A stretch of 64,000 nt of DNA from Chitinophagaceae bacterium (GCA_024508725.1 JANINS010000003.1:1550001-1614000), one strand, 5' to 3'; counted from the first letter of the stretch, positions 18,333-27,642 are shown. The notes: generated from the letters alone by a model not told the origin. A program made the numbers and translations.

Positions 18333-18785
18333 TTAACGAAGTCGATCCATACTTCGCACTAACTTTTCATCTTTCGATATTCCTCTTACAGCAAGAAATG
18401 CAAACACGGGTGCAAGAAATGCAAACACCGATGTAAGACTCAATGTTCCGGTGGTGAAATCTTTTGTTTTGATAAAAAGATATACGACTGCAAGTATCGC
18501 AATGATCAGCGAAACGATGGCGATGCGTAATTGCAATTTCCTGTTACCATATAAAAAGATCGATAACAGTGCAATAATGCCTGCCGCTGCGATAAGCAAT
18601 AAACTGATAAAGTTGATCGCTGGTTGTACGTCAGCAGTGTCGCCGGTTAGTCCTAAGCCGGTAAGATTTCTCAGTACTACTTGGTCATTCAATAAAATAT
18701 TACCGGTGTAGAAAGAGAATTTTAAACTAAGAAAAGCACATATTGCAGCAAGCAATAGCCAGAGTGATTGTATTCTTTGAATCAT
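18333..18785 (-). CDS. DUF4293-family membrane protein
   Basis: 150 residues with four hydrophobic segments (about 5-22, 53-73, 81-101, 112-132) and the family-typical start MIQRIQSLWLLLAA. Short polar tail (RGISKDEKLVRSMDRLR). DUF4293 proteins occur across Bacteroidota and have no known function. The gap upstream carries GTGAAC-type phrases and then the end of glyA, which runs in the same direction. Confidence 0.85.
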   Translation of the reverse strand: MIQRIQSLWLLLAAICAFLSLKFSFYTGNILLNDQVVLRNLTGLGLTGDTADVQPAINFISLLLIAAAGIIALLSIFLYGNRKLQLRIAIVSLIIAILAVVYLFIKTKDFTTGTLSLTSVFAFLAPVFAFLAVRGISKDEKLVRSMDRLR

Positions 18786-18862
18786 AAAATTAAGTTTATC
18801 AGTTTACAAGTTCAATTGTTCACAAGTTGTATTCGTGAACTCGTGAACTTTTGGAACAGGTG
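18786..18862. repeat. GTGAAC/AAGTT phrase, second locus
   Basis: Words such as GTTCACAAGTT, CGTGAACTCGTGAACTT and CAGGTGAAC fill this short gap between glyA and the DUF4293-like gene, matching in style the phrases at 4283-4360. Confidence 0.45.
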
Positions 18863-18864
18863 AA

Positions 18865-20145
18865 CTATTGCCATTCAGGATACAGCGGAAACTGCTCCAT
18901 AAATTTATTTACCTCTTTCTTTACTTCAGCGATCAGTGATTCATTGTCACTATTCATCAGCACACGATCAATTACATCAACTACAAATTGCATGTCTTTT
19001 TCTTTCATGCCTCTTGTGGTGATCGCTGCTACACCAAATCTTATACCCGAGGTAACGAAGGCACTTTTATCATCAAAAGGAACCATGTTCTTATTGGCTG
19101 TGATATCAGCAAGTCCCAATACATTCTCTGCTTTCTTACCACTGATGTTCTTATTGCGAAGATCGATCAGCATTAAATGATTATCGGTTCCACCACTGAT
19201 GATCTGGTAGTCTTTTTCTACAAATGCTTTTGCCATAGCCTGTGCATTGCTTTGCACCTGTTTGGCATATACTGTAAATTCATCGGTAAGTATCTCACCA
19301 AACGCAACTGCTTTCGCAGCGATCACATGTTCTAAAGGCCCACCCTGTGTTCCTGGAAAAACAGCCATATCGATCAGGTGACTCATCATCCTTACATTTC
19401 CTTTCGGATCCGTTACACCAAACGGATTTTCAAAATCCTGTTTCATCATGATAATGCCACCACGAGGTCCACGCAATGTTTTGTGAGTGGTAGAAGTAAC
19501 AAAATGACAATGCTCAAACGGAGAACTCAGCAAACCTTTAGCGATCAATCCTGCCGGATGTGCAATGTCAGCCATTACAAAAGCGCCAACTTCATCAGCC
19601 ACTTTGCGAATTCTTGCATAGTCAATATCACGGCTGTAAGCAGAAGCACCGCAAATGATTAGTTTTGGTTTTACTTCTCTTGCTTTTGCTTCCAGCATGT
19701 CATAATCGATCAATCCCGTTTCTTTCACCACACCATAGAAATGTGGGTTATACAACTTACCACTAAAGTTTACCGGCGAACCATGGGTTAAATGTCCACC
19801 CATGCTCAGGTCAAGACCCAAAATATCATCTCCCGGTTTCAAAATCGCCAGCATCAAAGCTGCATTAGCCTGTGCACCGCTGTGAGGTTGTACATTGGCA
19901 TATTCAACATTAAAGATCTGCTTCAAACGGTCAATAGCAAGTTGTTCAGTCTTGTCTACTACTTCACAACCACCGTAATATCTTCTGCCGGGATAACCTT
20001 CAGCATATTTGTTGGTCATCACGTTACCCATAGCCTGCATCACCTGGAGACTGGTGAAATTTTCAGAAGCAATGAGCTCAATACCTCTGCGTTGACGGTG
20101 CAGTTCTTCTTTGATGATATCAAAAACCAGTGTATCTCTTTGCAT
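18865..20145 (-). CDS. glyA: Serine hydroxymethyltransferase
   Basis: 426 residues, full length. The PLP lysine is K222 in [14 protein letters not shown]; other hallmarks are [33 protein letters not shown] and [10 protein letters not shown]. It interconverts serine and glycine, loading tetrahydrofolate with a one-carbon unit in the cytoplasm. Monocistronic by appearance; a GTACAAG repeat lies just upstream. Confidence 0.98.
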   Translation of the reverse strand: MQRDTLVFDIIKEELHRQRRGIELIASENFTSLQVMQAMGNVMTNKYAEGYPGRRYYGGCEVVDKTEQLAIDRLKQIFNVEYANVQPHSGAQANAALMLAILKPGDDILGLDLSMGGHLTHGSPVNFSGKLYNPHFYGVVKETGLIDYDMLEAKAREVKPKLIICGASAYSRDIDYARIRKVADEVGAFVMADIAHPAGLIAKGLLSSPFEHCHFVTSTTHKTLRGPRGGIIMMKQDFENPFGVTDPKGNVRMMSHLIDMAVFPGTQGGPLEHVIAAKAVAFGEILTDEFTVYAKQVQSNAQAMAKAFVEKDYQIISGGTDNHLMLIDLRNKNISGKKAENVLGLADITANKNMVPFDDKSAFVTSGIRFGVAAITTRGMKEKDMQFVVDVIDRVLMNSDNESLIAEVKKEVNKFMEQFPLYPEWQ

Positions 20146-20230
20146 GAATGTTAGTTGTGCAGCAAAAGTACTTGGAAACGGCTAAAAAGGTATGGTGGAA
20201 TTTTGTTTAGCCAGCTGTTGGATCGCTGTT

Positions 20231-20416
20231 CATCGTCTCTTGTGTCACTCACTTGTACGTTCAGAACTTTGCTCATCTACTAAGTATCGCAAAGAACGCT
20301 GAGTTTTTTCGCAAAGATGGCAAAGCATCTTAGCGAACTTTGCGTATTTCTTTGTGCTCTTTGCGATACTTACCTGCTGAAAAGAGAAATCTTCAGTACA
20401 AGAGTGCGACGCAACC
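20231..20416. repeat. Paired-arm intergenic repeat, copy 2 (GTACAAG family)
   Basis: Left arm 20231-20277 equals the copy-1 left arm with few mismatches; right arm 20393-20416 has GTACAAGAGTGCGACGCAAC. Between them, 20282-20372 forms its own inverted repeat (GTATCGCAAAGAACGC ... GTGCTCTTTGCGATAC) not shared with copy 1. The rest of this roughly 440-base gap between glyA and the nucleotidyltransferase contains no gene. Confidence 0.75.
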
Positions 20417-20587
20417 AAGTTCAATGCTTGTTCTAAAGCTGGTCTCCAACTTTATCTTTCCCACAACACCCGCTTAACTTTCGTTTGGCAGTACCACTTA
20501 TAGATAATTCATTACTTTCACACCCTGTTTTTGAGCAATAGTTCTGAGGCTGAACGACTTGAGGCGACAAGCAAAACGATTCAATCC

Positions 20588-21580
20588 ATGAAAGCAATCA
20601 TTCCTGTGGCTGGTGCCGGTACCAAGCTCAGACCACATACTTATACTCAACCTAAGGCATTGATACCAATAGCCGGGAAAACGATTCTTAGTTTCATCGT
20701 TGACCAGTTACGAGATGCCGGGATCAATGAATTTATTTTTATTGTAGGTTATCTTGGAGAAAAGATCCAGGATTATGTGAAAACCACCTATCCCGATCTT
20801 ACTACTCATTTCGTTTACCAGAACGAAAGACAAGGAACCGGTCATGCTGTAGAACTTACCAGAAACCTTGTAGGTGATGAAGAAGTATTCGTTGCATTGG
20901 GTGATACCATTTGTGAGTACGATGTAAAAGAAGTAGTGAACAGTCCATACAGCATGCTTGGCGTGAAGAAAGTAGACGACCCACGAAACTTTGGTGTAGC
21001 AGAAATTGACGACGAAGGTGCGATTGAACATGTAGTAGAAAAACCTGCGATCCCTAAGAGTAATATGGCGTTGGTGGGTTTGTATAAAATCAAAGAAACA
21101 CACTTCTTATACGAATGCCTGCATCATATATTCGAAGAAGACATCAAAAGTCACGGTGAGTACAACCTCACCGATGCTTTGGAGTGTATGATCAGCCGTG
21201 GCGCAGAATTCAAACCTTTCAAAGTAAAGAACTGGTTCGACTGCGGTAAAAGAGAAACGCTGCTTACTACAAATGCTTTGTTGCTGAAGAAGAATGGCGG
21301 CAACATTAAAGACGGTCACGAATTTAAAGACACGATCATCATACCTCCGGTGAGTATTGCTCCGGGTTGTAACATCAGCAATTCCATTATTGGTCCGCAT
21401 GTAACCATTGGTGCCAATACGGTTGTGCAACATTCCATCATCAGGGATAGTATCATCGGTTCTTATACCAATCTTTATGAAGTGGTATTGGATAATTCTT
21501 TGATCGGTAGCGATGCTTCCGTTCGTGGTTTAAGCCGTAGCCTCAACATCGGTGATAATACAGAGATCGACTTTGGTTAA
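20588..21580 (+). CDS. Sugar-phosphate nucleotidyltransferase with beta-helix tail
   Basis: 331 residues from the ATG at 20588; a TTG at 20531 would add 19 atypical residues. N-terminal nucleotidyltransferase domain: IIPVAGAGTKLRPHTYTQPK (activated signature with Lys in place of the usual Arg), then ALGDTICEYD as metal site and GVAEIDDEGAIEHVVEKPAI. The C-terminal part (about 240-331) has hexapeptide repeats (IIPPVSIAPGCNISNSIIGP). It belongs to the RmlA/GlmU/mannose-1-phosphate guanylyltransferase superfamily; which NDP-sugar it makes cannot be said. It would feed cell-surface glycan synthesis, but no glycan genes adjoin it. Confidence 0.9.
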   Translation: MKAIIPVAGAGTKLRPHTYTQPKALIPIAGKTILSFIVDQLRDAGINEFIFIVGYLGEKIQDYVKTTYPDLTTHFVYQNERQGTGHAVELTRNLVGDEEVFVALGDTICEYDVKEVVNSPYSMLGVKKVDDPRNFGVAEIDDEGAIEHVVEKPAIPKSNMALVGLYKIKETHFLYECLHHIFEEDIKSHGEYNLTDALECMISRGAEFKPFKVKNWFDCGKRETLLTTNALLLKKNGGNIKDGHEFKDTIIIPPVSIAPGCNISNSIIGPHVTIGANTVVQHSIIRDSIIGSYTNLYEVVLDNSLIGSDASVRGLSRSLNIGDNTEIDFG

Positions 21581-21646
21581 TCTTTAGATAGAAAGTAGAT
21601 TTCCTTTTCTCATCTATTTCTCAGAAATTGAGGAATAAACCATTGT

Positions 21647-22750
21647 ATGCGTTTCATATTTTCTATAGCACTTGTTTTCTTATCGTTTATTTCGTTTGCA
21701 CAGAATAATACTTACTACATGCTGGCAGGTAGTTATTCGAATGATGGTATATCTGTTTATCGCTTTAATGCACAAAGAGGCATCACCACGTTTGTAAAAA
21801 AGGTGAGTGATGCTCCCAACGTTTCATACATGGTGGTTTCGCCCAACCAGAAATTTGTGTATGCTGTGAATGAGACAGCCGGCAAACCCGAGATCAGTGC
21901 ATTTTCGTTCGACAAAACAAAAGGTGAATTGAAACTGCTGAACAAACAAGCTGCGAATGATGGTCCTTGTTATATCACCATTGATTCTACAGGAAAATTT
22001 ATTGTGATCGCTGAATATGGAAATGGAAGTCTTAGTGTATACAAAACAAATGCGGATGGATCCCTTTCACCAAAAGTGCAAACCATTACACATGAAGGAT
22101 ATGGAATTGTATATGAAAGGCAGGACAAAAGTCATGTACACTCGGTAGTGTTTTCGCCTGATCAGAAATATTTGTTTGCTGCAGACCTGGGTAACGATCG
22201 TTTGTATCAATACAACTTCGATAAGAATGCTGCCGAACCTTTATCACCTGCAGAAACGCCGTTCTATACAGTAACAGATGGTTCTGGTCCAAGACTGTTT
22301 ATGTTTCATCCCAATGGAAAAACTGCTTACCTGGTGAATGAATTAACAGGTGACGTGATCGTTTATAATTACAATAATGGTCAGTTGCAGGAGATACAAA
22401 TCATTGCTTCAGCTACTGCCGGAGGTAAATACGAACAGGGAAGTGCCGATATACACATCACGCCGAATGCTAAGTTCTTGTATGTTTCTAACAGGGGCAT
22501 ATCAAATAATGTAGCTGTATTCTCTATCACAGCTGAAGGCAAACTGAATAGAACAGGAGAAAAAGCAGTAAATGCACATCCGAGAGGTTTTAATATTGAT
22601 CCTACGGGAAAGTTTGTTGTTGTAGCCAGCAGGGATCAGAACACGATACAGGTGTTTTCCATCAATCCCAATTTTGGTTTGTTAGAAGAAGTGGGGCAGG
22701 CTGTTTCAATTGATAAGCCGGTGTTTTTGATAATGCTTCCGGCTAAGTAA
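21647..22750 (+). CDS. Exported lactonase-family beta-propeller (YbhE/6-phosphogluconolactonase type)
   Basis: 367 residues. Signal peptide MRFIFSIALVFLSFISFA, then a seven-bladed propeller with repeated SPNQKFVYAVNE, SPDQKYLFAADLGNDRLYQY and TPNAKFLYVSNRG strands. The family includes cytoplasmic 6-phosphogluconolactonase, but this one is exported, so its substrate is probably an extracellular or periplasmic lactone or sugar; not known. 66 bases after the nucleotidyltransferase, possibly independent. Confidence 0.9.
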   Translation: MRFIFSIALVFLSFISFAQNNTYYMLAGSYSNDGISVYRFNAQRGITTFVKKVSDAPNVSYMVVSPNQKFVYAVNETAGKPEISAFSFDKTKGELKLLNKQAANDGPCYITIDSTGKFIVIAEYGNGSLSVYKTNADGSLSPKVQTITHEGYGIVYERQDKSHVHSVVFSPDQKYLFAADLGNDRLYQYNFDKNAAEPLSPAETPFYTVTDGSGPRLFMFHPNGKTAYLVNELTGDVIVYNYNNGQLQEIQIIASATAGGKYEQGSADIHITPNAKFLYVSNRGISNNVAVFSITAEGKLNRTGEKAVNAHPRGFNIDPTGKFVVVASRDQNTIQVFSINPNFGLLEEVGQAVSIDKPVFLIMLPAK

Positions 22751-23047
22751 TCAGATACGTTTTCTCCAGGCTTCTTTTTGCTTATTGTGCTTTAATGCAA
22801 GTACCAATACTGCATCTTTTTTAATGGTATAAATTATTGAGTAAGGAAAATTTTTAAGTGGGATTCTTCTGATCTGCCTGCTTTTGATCAACACAAAATA
22901 ATGCGAAGGTGTTGCTTTTAAAGTCGAGTAAGTTTCGAATAGATCTTCTTTGAAATGAGTGAATGTTTCATGTGATACATCTTGGTAAAATGATGCTGCT
23001 TTGATCACATCATCTGAAACCAGCGGATGAAATTCCAGCTTATGCAT
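22751..23047 (-). CDS. RelE/ParE-family toxin
   Basis: 98 residues with the family fold signature: MHKLEFHPLVSDDVIKAASF, then IRRIPLKNFPYSIIYTIKKD and a C-terminal VLALKHNKQKEAWRKR. RelE/ParE toxins either cut mRNA on the ribosome or inhibit gyrase. The start overlaps the preceding antitoxin-like gene by eight bases, the usual antitoxin-first arrangement. The stop directly abuts the end of the lactonase gene (convergent). Confidence 0.88.
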   Translation of the reverse strand: MHKLEFHPLVSDDVIKAASFYQDVSHETFTHFKEDLFETYSTLKATPSHYFVLIKSRQIRRIPLKNFPYSIIYTIKKDAVLVLALKHNKQKEAWRKRI

Positions 23048-23258
23048 CTTTATCCAACTGTTCGATAGACTTTAAATGTTCCTGCTCCGAGATTGTCTTC
23101 ACATTCCCGGAATTTATATCATCAAGCCTTGAGTTGATTTCCTGAACCTCTTCTTCCAATAAATTATTTTCTTCCAGCTCCTCTTGTAAGGCATAATAAA
23201 GCTTGAGCTTCTCTTCTGAAGAAAGTTTCATCACGTCTTTAATGATATTGTTGTTCAT
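23040..23258 (-). CDS. Antitoxin of the RelE/ParE pair
   Basis: 72 residues from the ATG at 23258 (an upstream start at 23285 adds nine residues). Acidic and helical: IIKDVMKLSSEEKLKLYYAL, then ENNLLEEEVQEINSRLDDI, resembling addiction-module components that pair with RelE-like toxins. It begins 56 bases from the divergent nitronate monooxygenase-like gene, so a shared control region is likely. Confidence 0.8.
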   Translation of the reverse strand: MNNNIIKDVMKLSSEEKLKLYYALQEELEENNLLEEEVQEINSRLDDINSGNVKTISEQEHLKSIEQLDKDA

Positions 23259-23314
23259 GATTCTTCCTTTTCTTAAAGTTAGCACTTAATATTGAGCTTG
23301 TAATTGTAACAGAA

Positions 23315-24259
23315 ATGCAAAGTTTCTCTAATCGTATCACGCAACTCTTCCATATCGAATACCCGATCATCCAGGCCGGAATGATCTGGACCTCCGGCTG
23401 GAAACTGGCTTCGGCTGTATCTAATGCAGGTGGACTGGGTTTGATCGGAAGCGGAAGTATGTATCCTGACGTACTTCGGGAACATATTCAAAAATGTAAA
23501 AAGGCGACATCAAAACCTTTTGGTGTGAACGTGCCTTTACTGTATCCCGATATTGAACAACACATACAGATCATCATCGAAGAAAAAGTCCCCATCGTTT
23601 TTACCAGTGCAGGAAATCCCAAAACATGGACAGCTAAACTCAAAGAACAGGGTATTGTCGTGGTGCACGTGGTGAGTAGCAGCAAGTTTGCCAAAAAATC
23701 AGAAGAAGCCGGTTGCGATGCTGTTGTAGCAGAAGGTTTTGAAGCTGGTGGACATAACGGGCGAGAAGAGACCACCACTTTCGTATTGATCCCTGCTGTT
23801 CGGCAGGCTGTAAATATTCCTGTGATTGCTGCTGGCGGCATTGCTACAGGCCGGCAAATGTTTGCTGCCATGGCTTTGGGTGCCGATGGTGTGCAGGTAG
23901 GCAGTCGATTTGTTTGTACACCCGAAGCATCTAATCATCAATCATTTAAAGATGCAATCATCCATTCTAATGAAGGCGATACCATGCTCAGCATGAAGAA
24001 AACGGTTCCTGTTCGATTGTTGAAGAATCATTTTTTTGAAGAAGTAAAAAACCTGGAAGACAAAGGTGCCTCTGCAGAAGATCTAAACCGTTTACTAGGT
24101 AGAGGCAGGGCAAAAAAAGGAATGTTTGAAGGTGATCTCGATAATGGCGAACTGGAAATTGGCCAGGTGAGTGCTTTAATAAAAGAGATCAAGCCAGCAG
24201 CAGACGTTGTTGCAGAAATATGGCGTGATTTTACACAAGCGGTGCAGCATCCTTTTTAA
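23315..24259 (+). CDS. Nitronate monooxygenase-like FMN enzyme
   Basis: 314 residues, TIM barrel of the NPD/FabK class. Features: YPIIQAGMIWTSGWKLASAV (N-terminal FMN region), AVVAEGFEAGGHNGREE (with the conserved His) and AAGGIATGRQMFAAMALGAD, GVQVGSRF (phosphate binding). Such enzymes oxidise alkyl nitronates, while FabK relatives reduce enoyl-ACP; the two cannot be told apart by eye. Stands alone. Confidence 0.87.
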   Translation: MQSFSNRITQLFHIEYPIIQAGMIWTSGWKLASAVSNAGGLGLIGSGSMYPDVLREHIQKCKKATSKPFGVNVPLLYPDIEQHIQIIIEEKVPIVFTSAGNPKTWTAKLKEQGIVVVHVVSSSKFAKKSEEAGCDAVVAEGFEAGGHNGREETTTFVLIPAVRQAVNIPVIAAGGIATGRQMFAAMALGADGVQVGSRFVCTPEASNHQSFKDAIIHSNEGDTMLSMKKTVPVRLLKNHFFEEVKNLEDKGASAEDLNRLLGRGRAKKGMFEGDLDNGELEIGQVSALIKEIKPAADVVAEIWRDFTQAVQHPF

Positions 24260-24347
24260 TGTTGGAATCTTCTAACATTAATTAACTTCAACGTCGACTT
24301 TCGTAGTTAAGAAATGTTTTACTTTTAGTATCTCAAACCAGACTGAC

Positions 24348-24752
24348 ATGAAAAAACTCCTTATTGCCGCAATCTTCACGCTGGGTGCTCAACTAAGTTT
24401 TGCATCTGCAGGTAATAATGCTGCACCATCAAGTACTACAACCTGTGTTTCAGGAACAGTAGTAGATGCCAGTACAAAAAAGCCTTTGGCTGATGTAACG
24501 GTAATTGCAGTAACCGCTAATTCTAAAAGTGAAGTGGTAACTACGAATGCACAAGGTCAGTTCAAGATATCTTCTCTTGCACAGGGAACGTATACTATCA
24601 AGCTTTCTAAAGATGATTATAAGAACCAGGAGAAGAAAGATGTGGTGGTAAAACCTGAGAATAGTACTAAGATCACTGTTGAAATGGTTGCAGAAACTTT
24701 AGAAACCAACAGCCACAGAAGCTGGTGGGATAAATATGACCTATACTTATAA
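24348..24752 (+). CDS. Exported carboxypeptidase-regulatory-like domain protein
   Basis: 134 residues: signal peptide (MKKLLIAAIFTLGAQLSFA) and one beta-sandwich domain (VSGTVVDASTKKPLADVTVI ... GQFKISSLAQGTYTIKLSKD) of the CarboxypepD_reg-like type often found at the N terminus of TonB receptors, here alone. Ends with an aromatic-rich tail (SWWDKYDLYL). Role unknown. A UUCG-loop terminator follows. Confidence 0.85.
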   Translation: MKKLLIAAIFTLGAQLSFASAGNNAAPSSTTTCVSGTVVDASTKKPLADVTVIAVTANSKSEVVTTNAQGQFKISSLAQGTYTIKLSKDDYKNQEKKDVVVKPENSTKITVEMVAETLETNSHRSWWDKYDLYL

Positions 24753-24773
24753 CATTGTTTTCTACTCTTTGCT

Positions 24774-24806
24774 AAGTGCTGGCTTCGGTCGGCACTTTTT
24801 ATTTTA
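24774..24806 (+). terminator. UUCG-loop terminator of the exported domain protein
   Basis: Stem AAGTGCTGGC / GTCGGCACTT (10 bp with two wobbles) capped by TTCG, then TTTATTTT. Confidence 0.88.
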
Positions 24807-24837
24807 AAAAAATAGGAGCTGCTGGAAAGCAGCTCCC
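24806..24837 (-). terminator. Terminator of the carbonic anhydrase gene
   Basis: On the minus strand GGAGCTGCT / AGCAGCTCC with loop TTCC, followed by TATTTTTTT. Lies six bases past the carbonic anhydrase stop. Confidence 0.88.
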
Positions 24838-24843
24838 GGAAGG

Positions 24844-25515
24844 TTAAGCTACTGTCTCACTGACTAATTCTTTTGATTTTAGCAGCATAGCGTCATCGTA
24901 AAACTCAACCTTACCTATAGCTACGTCGTACATTGCTCCAACAATTGCGATCTCTCCGTTCTCCACCATTTCTCTCAGGATAGGACTTTCCTCCATGATC
25001 CTTTGTACGTTCATGTGAACATTAATATCAGCTACATTCTCAACAAATGAAGGGTTATAAGAATTCCTGTTTTGTGTGGTAGTTGTTTCCTGTTCAATCG
25101 CAGGTTCTATTCTTTTTAATAACGTAGTCAGGTTTCCCATTTTAACTGAATCACATGCACCTTTAATAGCACCACATTTTGTATGGCCCAGCACAACGAT
25201 GATCTTTGCTCCGGCAACCTTGCATCCGAATTCCATACTGCCAAGAATGTCTTCGTTCACTACGTTACCTGCAATACGTACACTGAAAATATCACCCAGT
25301 CCCTGGTCAAAAACCAGCTCTGCAGATGTTCTGCTATCGATACAACTTAATACAACGGCAAACGGGAATTGTCCATCACGGGTTTCATTCACCTGCTGTA
25401 ACAGGTTCCTGTTCACTTTCAGGTTTTTTAGAAATCTTTCGTTACCGTCTTTCAGTATCTGTAAAGCCTGTACCGGACTAAGTTGTTGTTGCAATTCTTT
25501 ATTAAAAGTTCTCAT
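24844..25515 (-). CDS. Beta-class carbonic anhydrase
   Basis: 223 residues. Zinc ligands C58, H111 and C114 are in VVLSCIDSRTSAELVFDQG and VVLGHTKCGAIKGA, with the D60/R62 dyad of the beta class. It interconverts CO2 and bicarbonate. It lies 26 bases after the SulP transporter gene on the same strand; SulP proteins can move bicarbonate, and such pairs occur in many bacteria, so the two probably work together in inorganic-carbon supply. That pairing is inference. Confidence 0.95.
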   Translation of the reverse strand: MRTFNKELQQQLSPVQALQILKDGNERFLKNLKVNRNLLQQVNETRDGQFPFAVVLSCIDSRTSAELVFDQGLGDIFSVRIAGNVVNEDILGSMEFGCKVAGAKIIVVLGHTKCGAIKGACDSVKMGNLTTLLKRIEPAIEQETTTTQNRNSYNPSFVENVADINVHMNVQRIMEESPILREMVENGEIAIVGAMYDVAIGKVEFYDDAMLLKSKELVSETVA

Positions 25516-25541
25516 TGTTATTTGTTTTAGTGGTGAATTGA

Positions 25542-27158
25542 TTAAGCGGTGTTTTGTAAACGGGTTGTGTTCTTAAATTTTCTTATGTCCATCTTTTCCG
25601 ACTGAACATTGTGGCTGTTGTCAATACCATATTTTGGTCTGAAGCCGGAAAGGATACAGTTAATATTCATCTGCGGTGCTTTCAGATCATTGAATTCACG
25701 GATCAGCTCCAGTACATCATAATCGATGTATTTCGTTTCTGTTGCATCTATTATTACCGTTGTGTTCTCCGGAAGATGATCGAGTGTTCTTTTGATGCTG
25801 GCTTTGTTTAAGAATGAAACTTCTTCAGAAAGATGGATCTTGATGATCTCTCCTTCATGATGATCTTCTTTATGGAAGTAATAAGAATTCTTCATGTTGC
25901 CGTAGAGCAATGCCAGGATGCTTGCAGCAAGTCCAAGCGCTACACCAGTAAGTAGATCGGTAAATACCACGGCAACAACAGTGATCATAAATGGAACCCA
26001 CTGGTATTTACCATTACCAAACATCTCTTTGAAGATGGAGATCTTGGCAAGCTTATAACCTGTTAATAACAACACAGCAGCCAAAGCACCGAGAGGGATC
26101 ATATTTAAAATACCTGGAATGAACAGTGTACACAACAATATCAGCACACCATGCAAAATCGCAGACATTTTAGACTTTGCTCCTGCATTTAAGTTGGCAC
26201 TGCTCCTTACGATCACACTGGTAATAGGTAATCCTCCGATCAATCCTGAAACGATATTACCTACACCCTGTGCTTTTAATTCCCGGTTGTTAGATGTATT
26301 TCTGCGTTGCGGATCAAGTTTATCTACCGCTTCAATACACAACAATGTTTCAATCGATGCCACGATCGCAATGGTAAAAGCAACAACGATCACGTCCTGG
26401 TTGATCTTACTAAAATCAGGAAAGATGAACAGGTTGGTAAACTCGCCAAAACTATTGGCCACCGGCACCTGCACAAGGTGATCTCCTGTTATGGCAAACT
26501 GTGGAGCAACTGCAAGAAACAATTGGTTGAGAAGTATGCTCACCACCACAACAGCCAAAGCTCCCGGTACTACTTTAAACTTTTTCATGAAAGGTTTTTC
26601 CCAGGAGATCAGTATCAACAACGAAATGATCGTTATAATGGTTACGCCTACATGAATATTGGTTAGCGGGGCAATAAGTGCTGAAAGTGTATTGTTACCA
26701 TCAGATTGCAGAAAGTCTAGCTGACCTTCATACGTTTTATCATAACCAAATGCATGTGGTATTTGCTTTAATATGATGATGATACCGATGGCCGTCAACA
26801 TTCCTTTAATAACATTACCCGGGATGTAATTAGAAATGAAACCTGCTTTTATAAAGCCTAACAACAATTGAATAACGCCGGCCAAAACAACGGCAACAAG
26901 AAAGATTTCGAATGTTCCAAGCTTTGTGATCGATGTTAATACAACCGCTGTTAAACCGGCCGCTGGTCCGCTAACACTCAATTGTGAATTACTCAGCAAA
27001 CCAATTACGATACCACCTACAATACCTGCAATAAGTCCTGAAAAGAAAGGAGCCCCTGATGCCAATGCAATACCCAAACACAGCGGTACTGCCACTAAGA
27101 ATACAACAATACTCGACGGTATATCGTTTTTAAGAGTTGCGAATGCAGATCTCTTCAT
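25542..27158 (-). CDS. SulP-family anion transporter with STAS domain
   Basis: 538 residues from the ATG at 27158 (MKRSAFATLKNDIPSSIVVF); a longer start at 27212 looks spurious. About 10-14 membrane segments fill residues 15-410 (VAVPLCLGIALASGAPFFSG, LSVSGPAAGLTAVV, IASIETLLCIEAVDKLDP), followed by a cytoplasmic STAS domain (about 430-525; HLPENTTVIIDATETKYIDYD). SulP transporters carry sulfate, bicarbonate or other anions. The adjacent carbonic anhydrase favours bicarbonate. Confidence 0.93.
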   Translation of the reverse strand: MKRSAFATLKNDIPSSIVVFLVAVPLCLGIALASGAPFFSGLIAGIVGGIVIGLLSNSQLSVSGPAAGLTAVVLTSITKLGTFEIFLVAVVLAGVIQLLLGFIKAGFISNYIPGNVIKGMLTAIGIIIILKQIPHAFGYDKTYEGQLDFLQSDGNNTLSALIAPLTNIHVGVTIITIISLLILISWEKPFMKKFKVVPGALAVVVVSILLNQLFLAVAPQFAITGDHLVQVPVANSFGEFTNLFIFPDFSKINQDVIVVAFTIAIVASIETLLCIEAVDKLDPQRRNTSNNRELKAQGVGNIVSGLIGGLPITSVIVRSSANLNAGAKSKMSAILHGVLILLCTLFIPGILNMIPLGALAAVLLLTGYKLAKISIFKEMFGNGKYQWVPFMITVVAVVFTDLLTGVALGLAASILALLYGNMKNSYYFHKEDHHEGEIIKIHLSEEVSFLNKASIKRTLDHLPENTTVIIDATETKYIDYDVLELIREFNDLKAPQMNINCILSGFRPKYGIDNSHNVQSEKMDIRKFKNTTRLQNTA

Positions 27159-27233
27159 AAGATTATGTTTTAAAGTGAACAATAAACGATGGTCTATCGA
27201 TGAGTATATCATCGACGGATCCTTTAACGGATA

Positions 27234-27527
27234 TTATCCCACTTTCGGAGGCATCAGCGGAATGCCTGCATAACCTTTGGAGAGATTCATCTGTTGATGA
27301 AGATGTGCGGCGTTGATTTGTGCAGAAAGATATTTACTACCCAGTTCAAGATTACCAAGACAATCATCCTTGGTAAAATACTTCGCCTTTGACTGAGGTT
27401 TCTCGTCATGTGTTTCTTCTTCCGGCGAAAGAGTAGTAAGTGCATTGAATTTGAAAGCAAGATAGCCATGTGCTATAGGACCTATAGCCATGAACACGAT
27501 CATTACCATTGTAAGAATTCTTGCCAT
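27234..27527 (-). CDS. Small protein with N-terminal membrane segment
   Basis: 97 residues from the ATG at 27527 (an upstream start at 27566 adds 13). One hydrophobic segment (MARILTMVMIVFMAIGPIAH) acts as signal or anchor; the rest is polar (EEETHDEKPQSKAKYF, DDCLGNLELGSKYL) with one cysteine. Not recognised. It lies 75 bases upstream of sulP in the same orientation. Confidence 0.65.
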   Translation of the reverse strand: MARILTMVMIVFMAIGPIAHGYLAFKFNALTTLSPEEETHDEKPQSKAKYFTKDDCLGNLELGSKYLSAQINAAHLHQQMNLSKGYAGIPLMPPKVG

Positions 27528-27642
27528 CGGTCGCAAAAATAATAAAACCTGTGGTTGTAACATCAAATATAAAATCCTAAAAAAATTATAAGGAATGTAT
27601 TAAGTTATGTGCTTCAGTTCGTTCAGGATTAAACAAAATACG

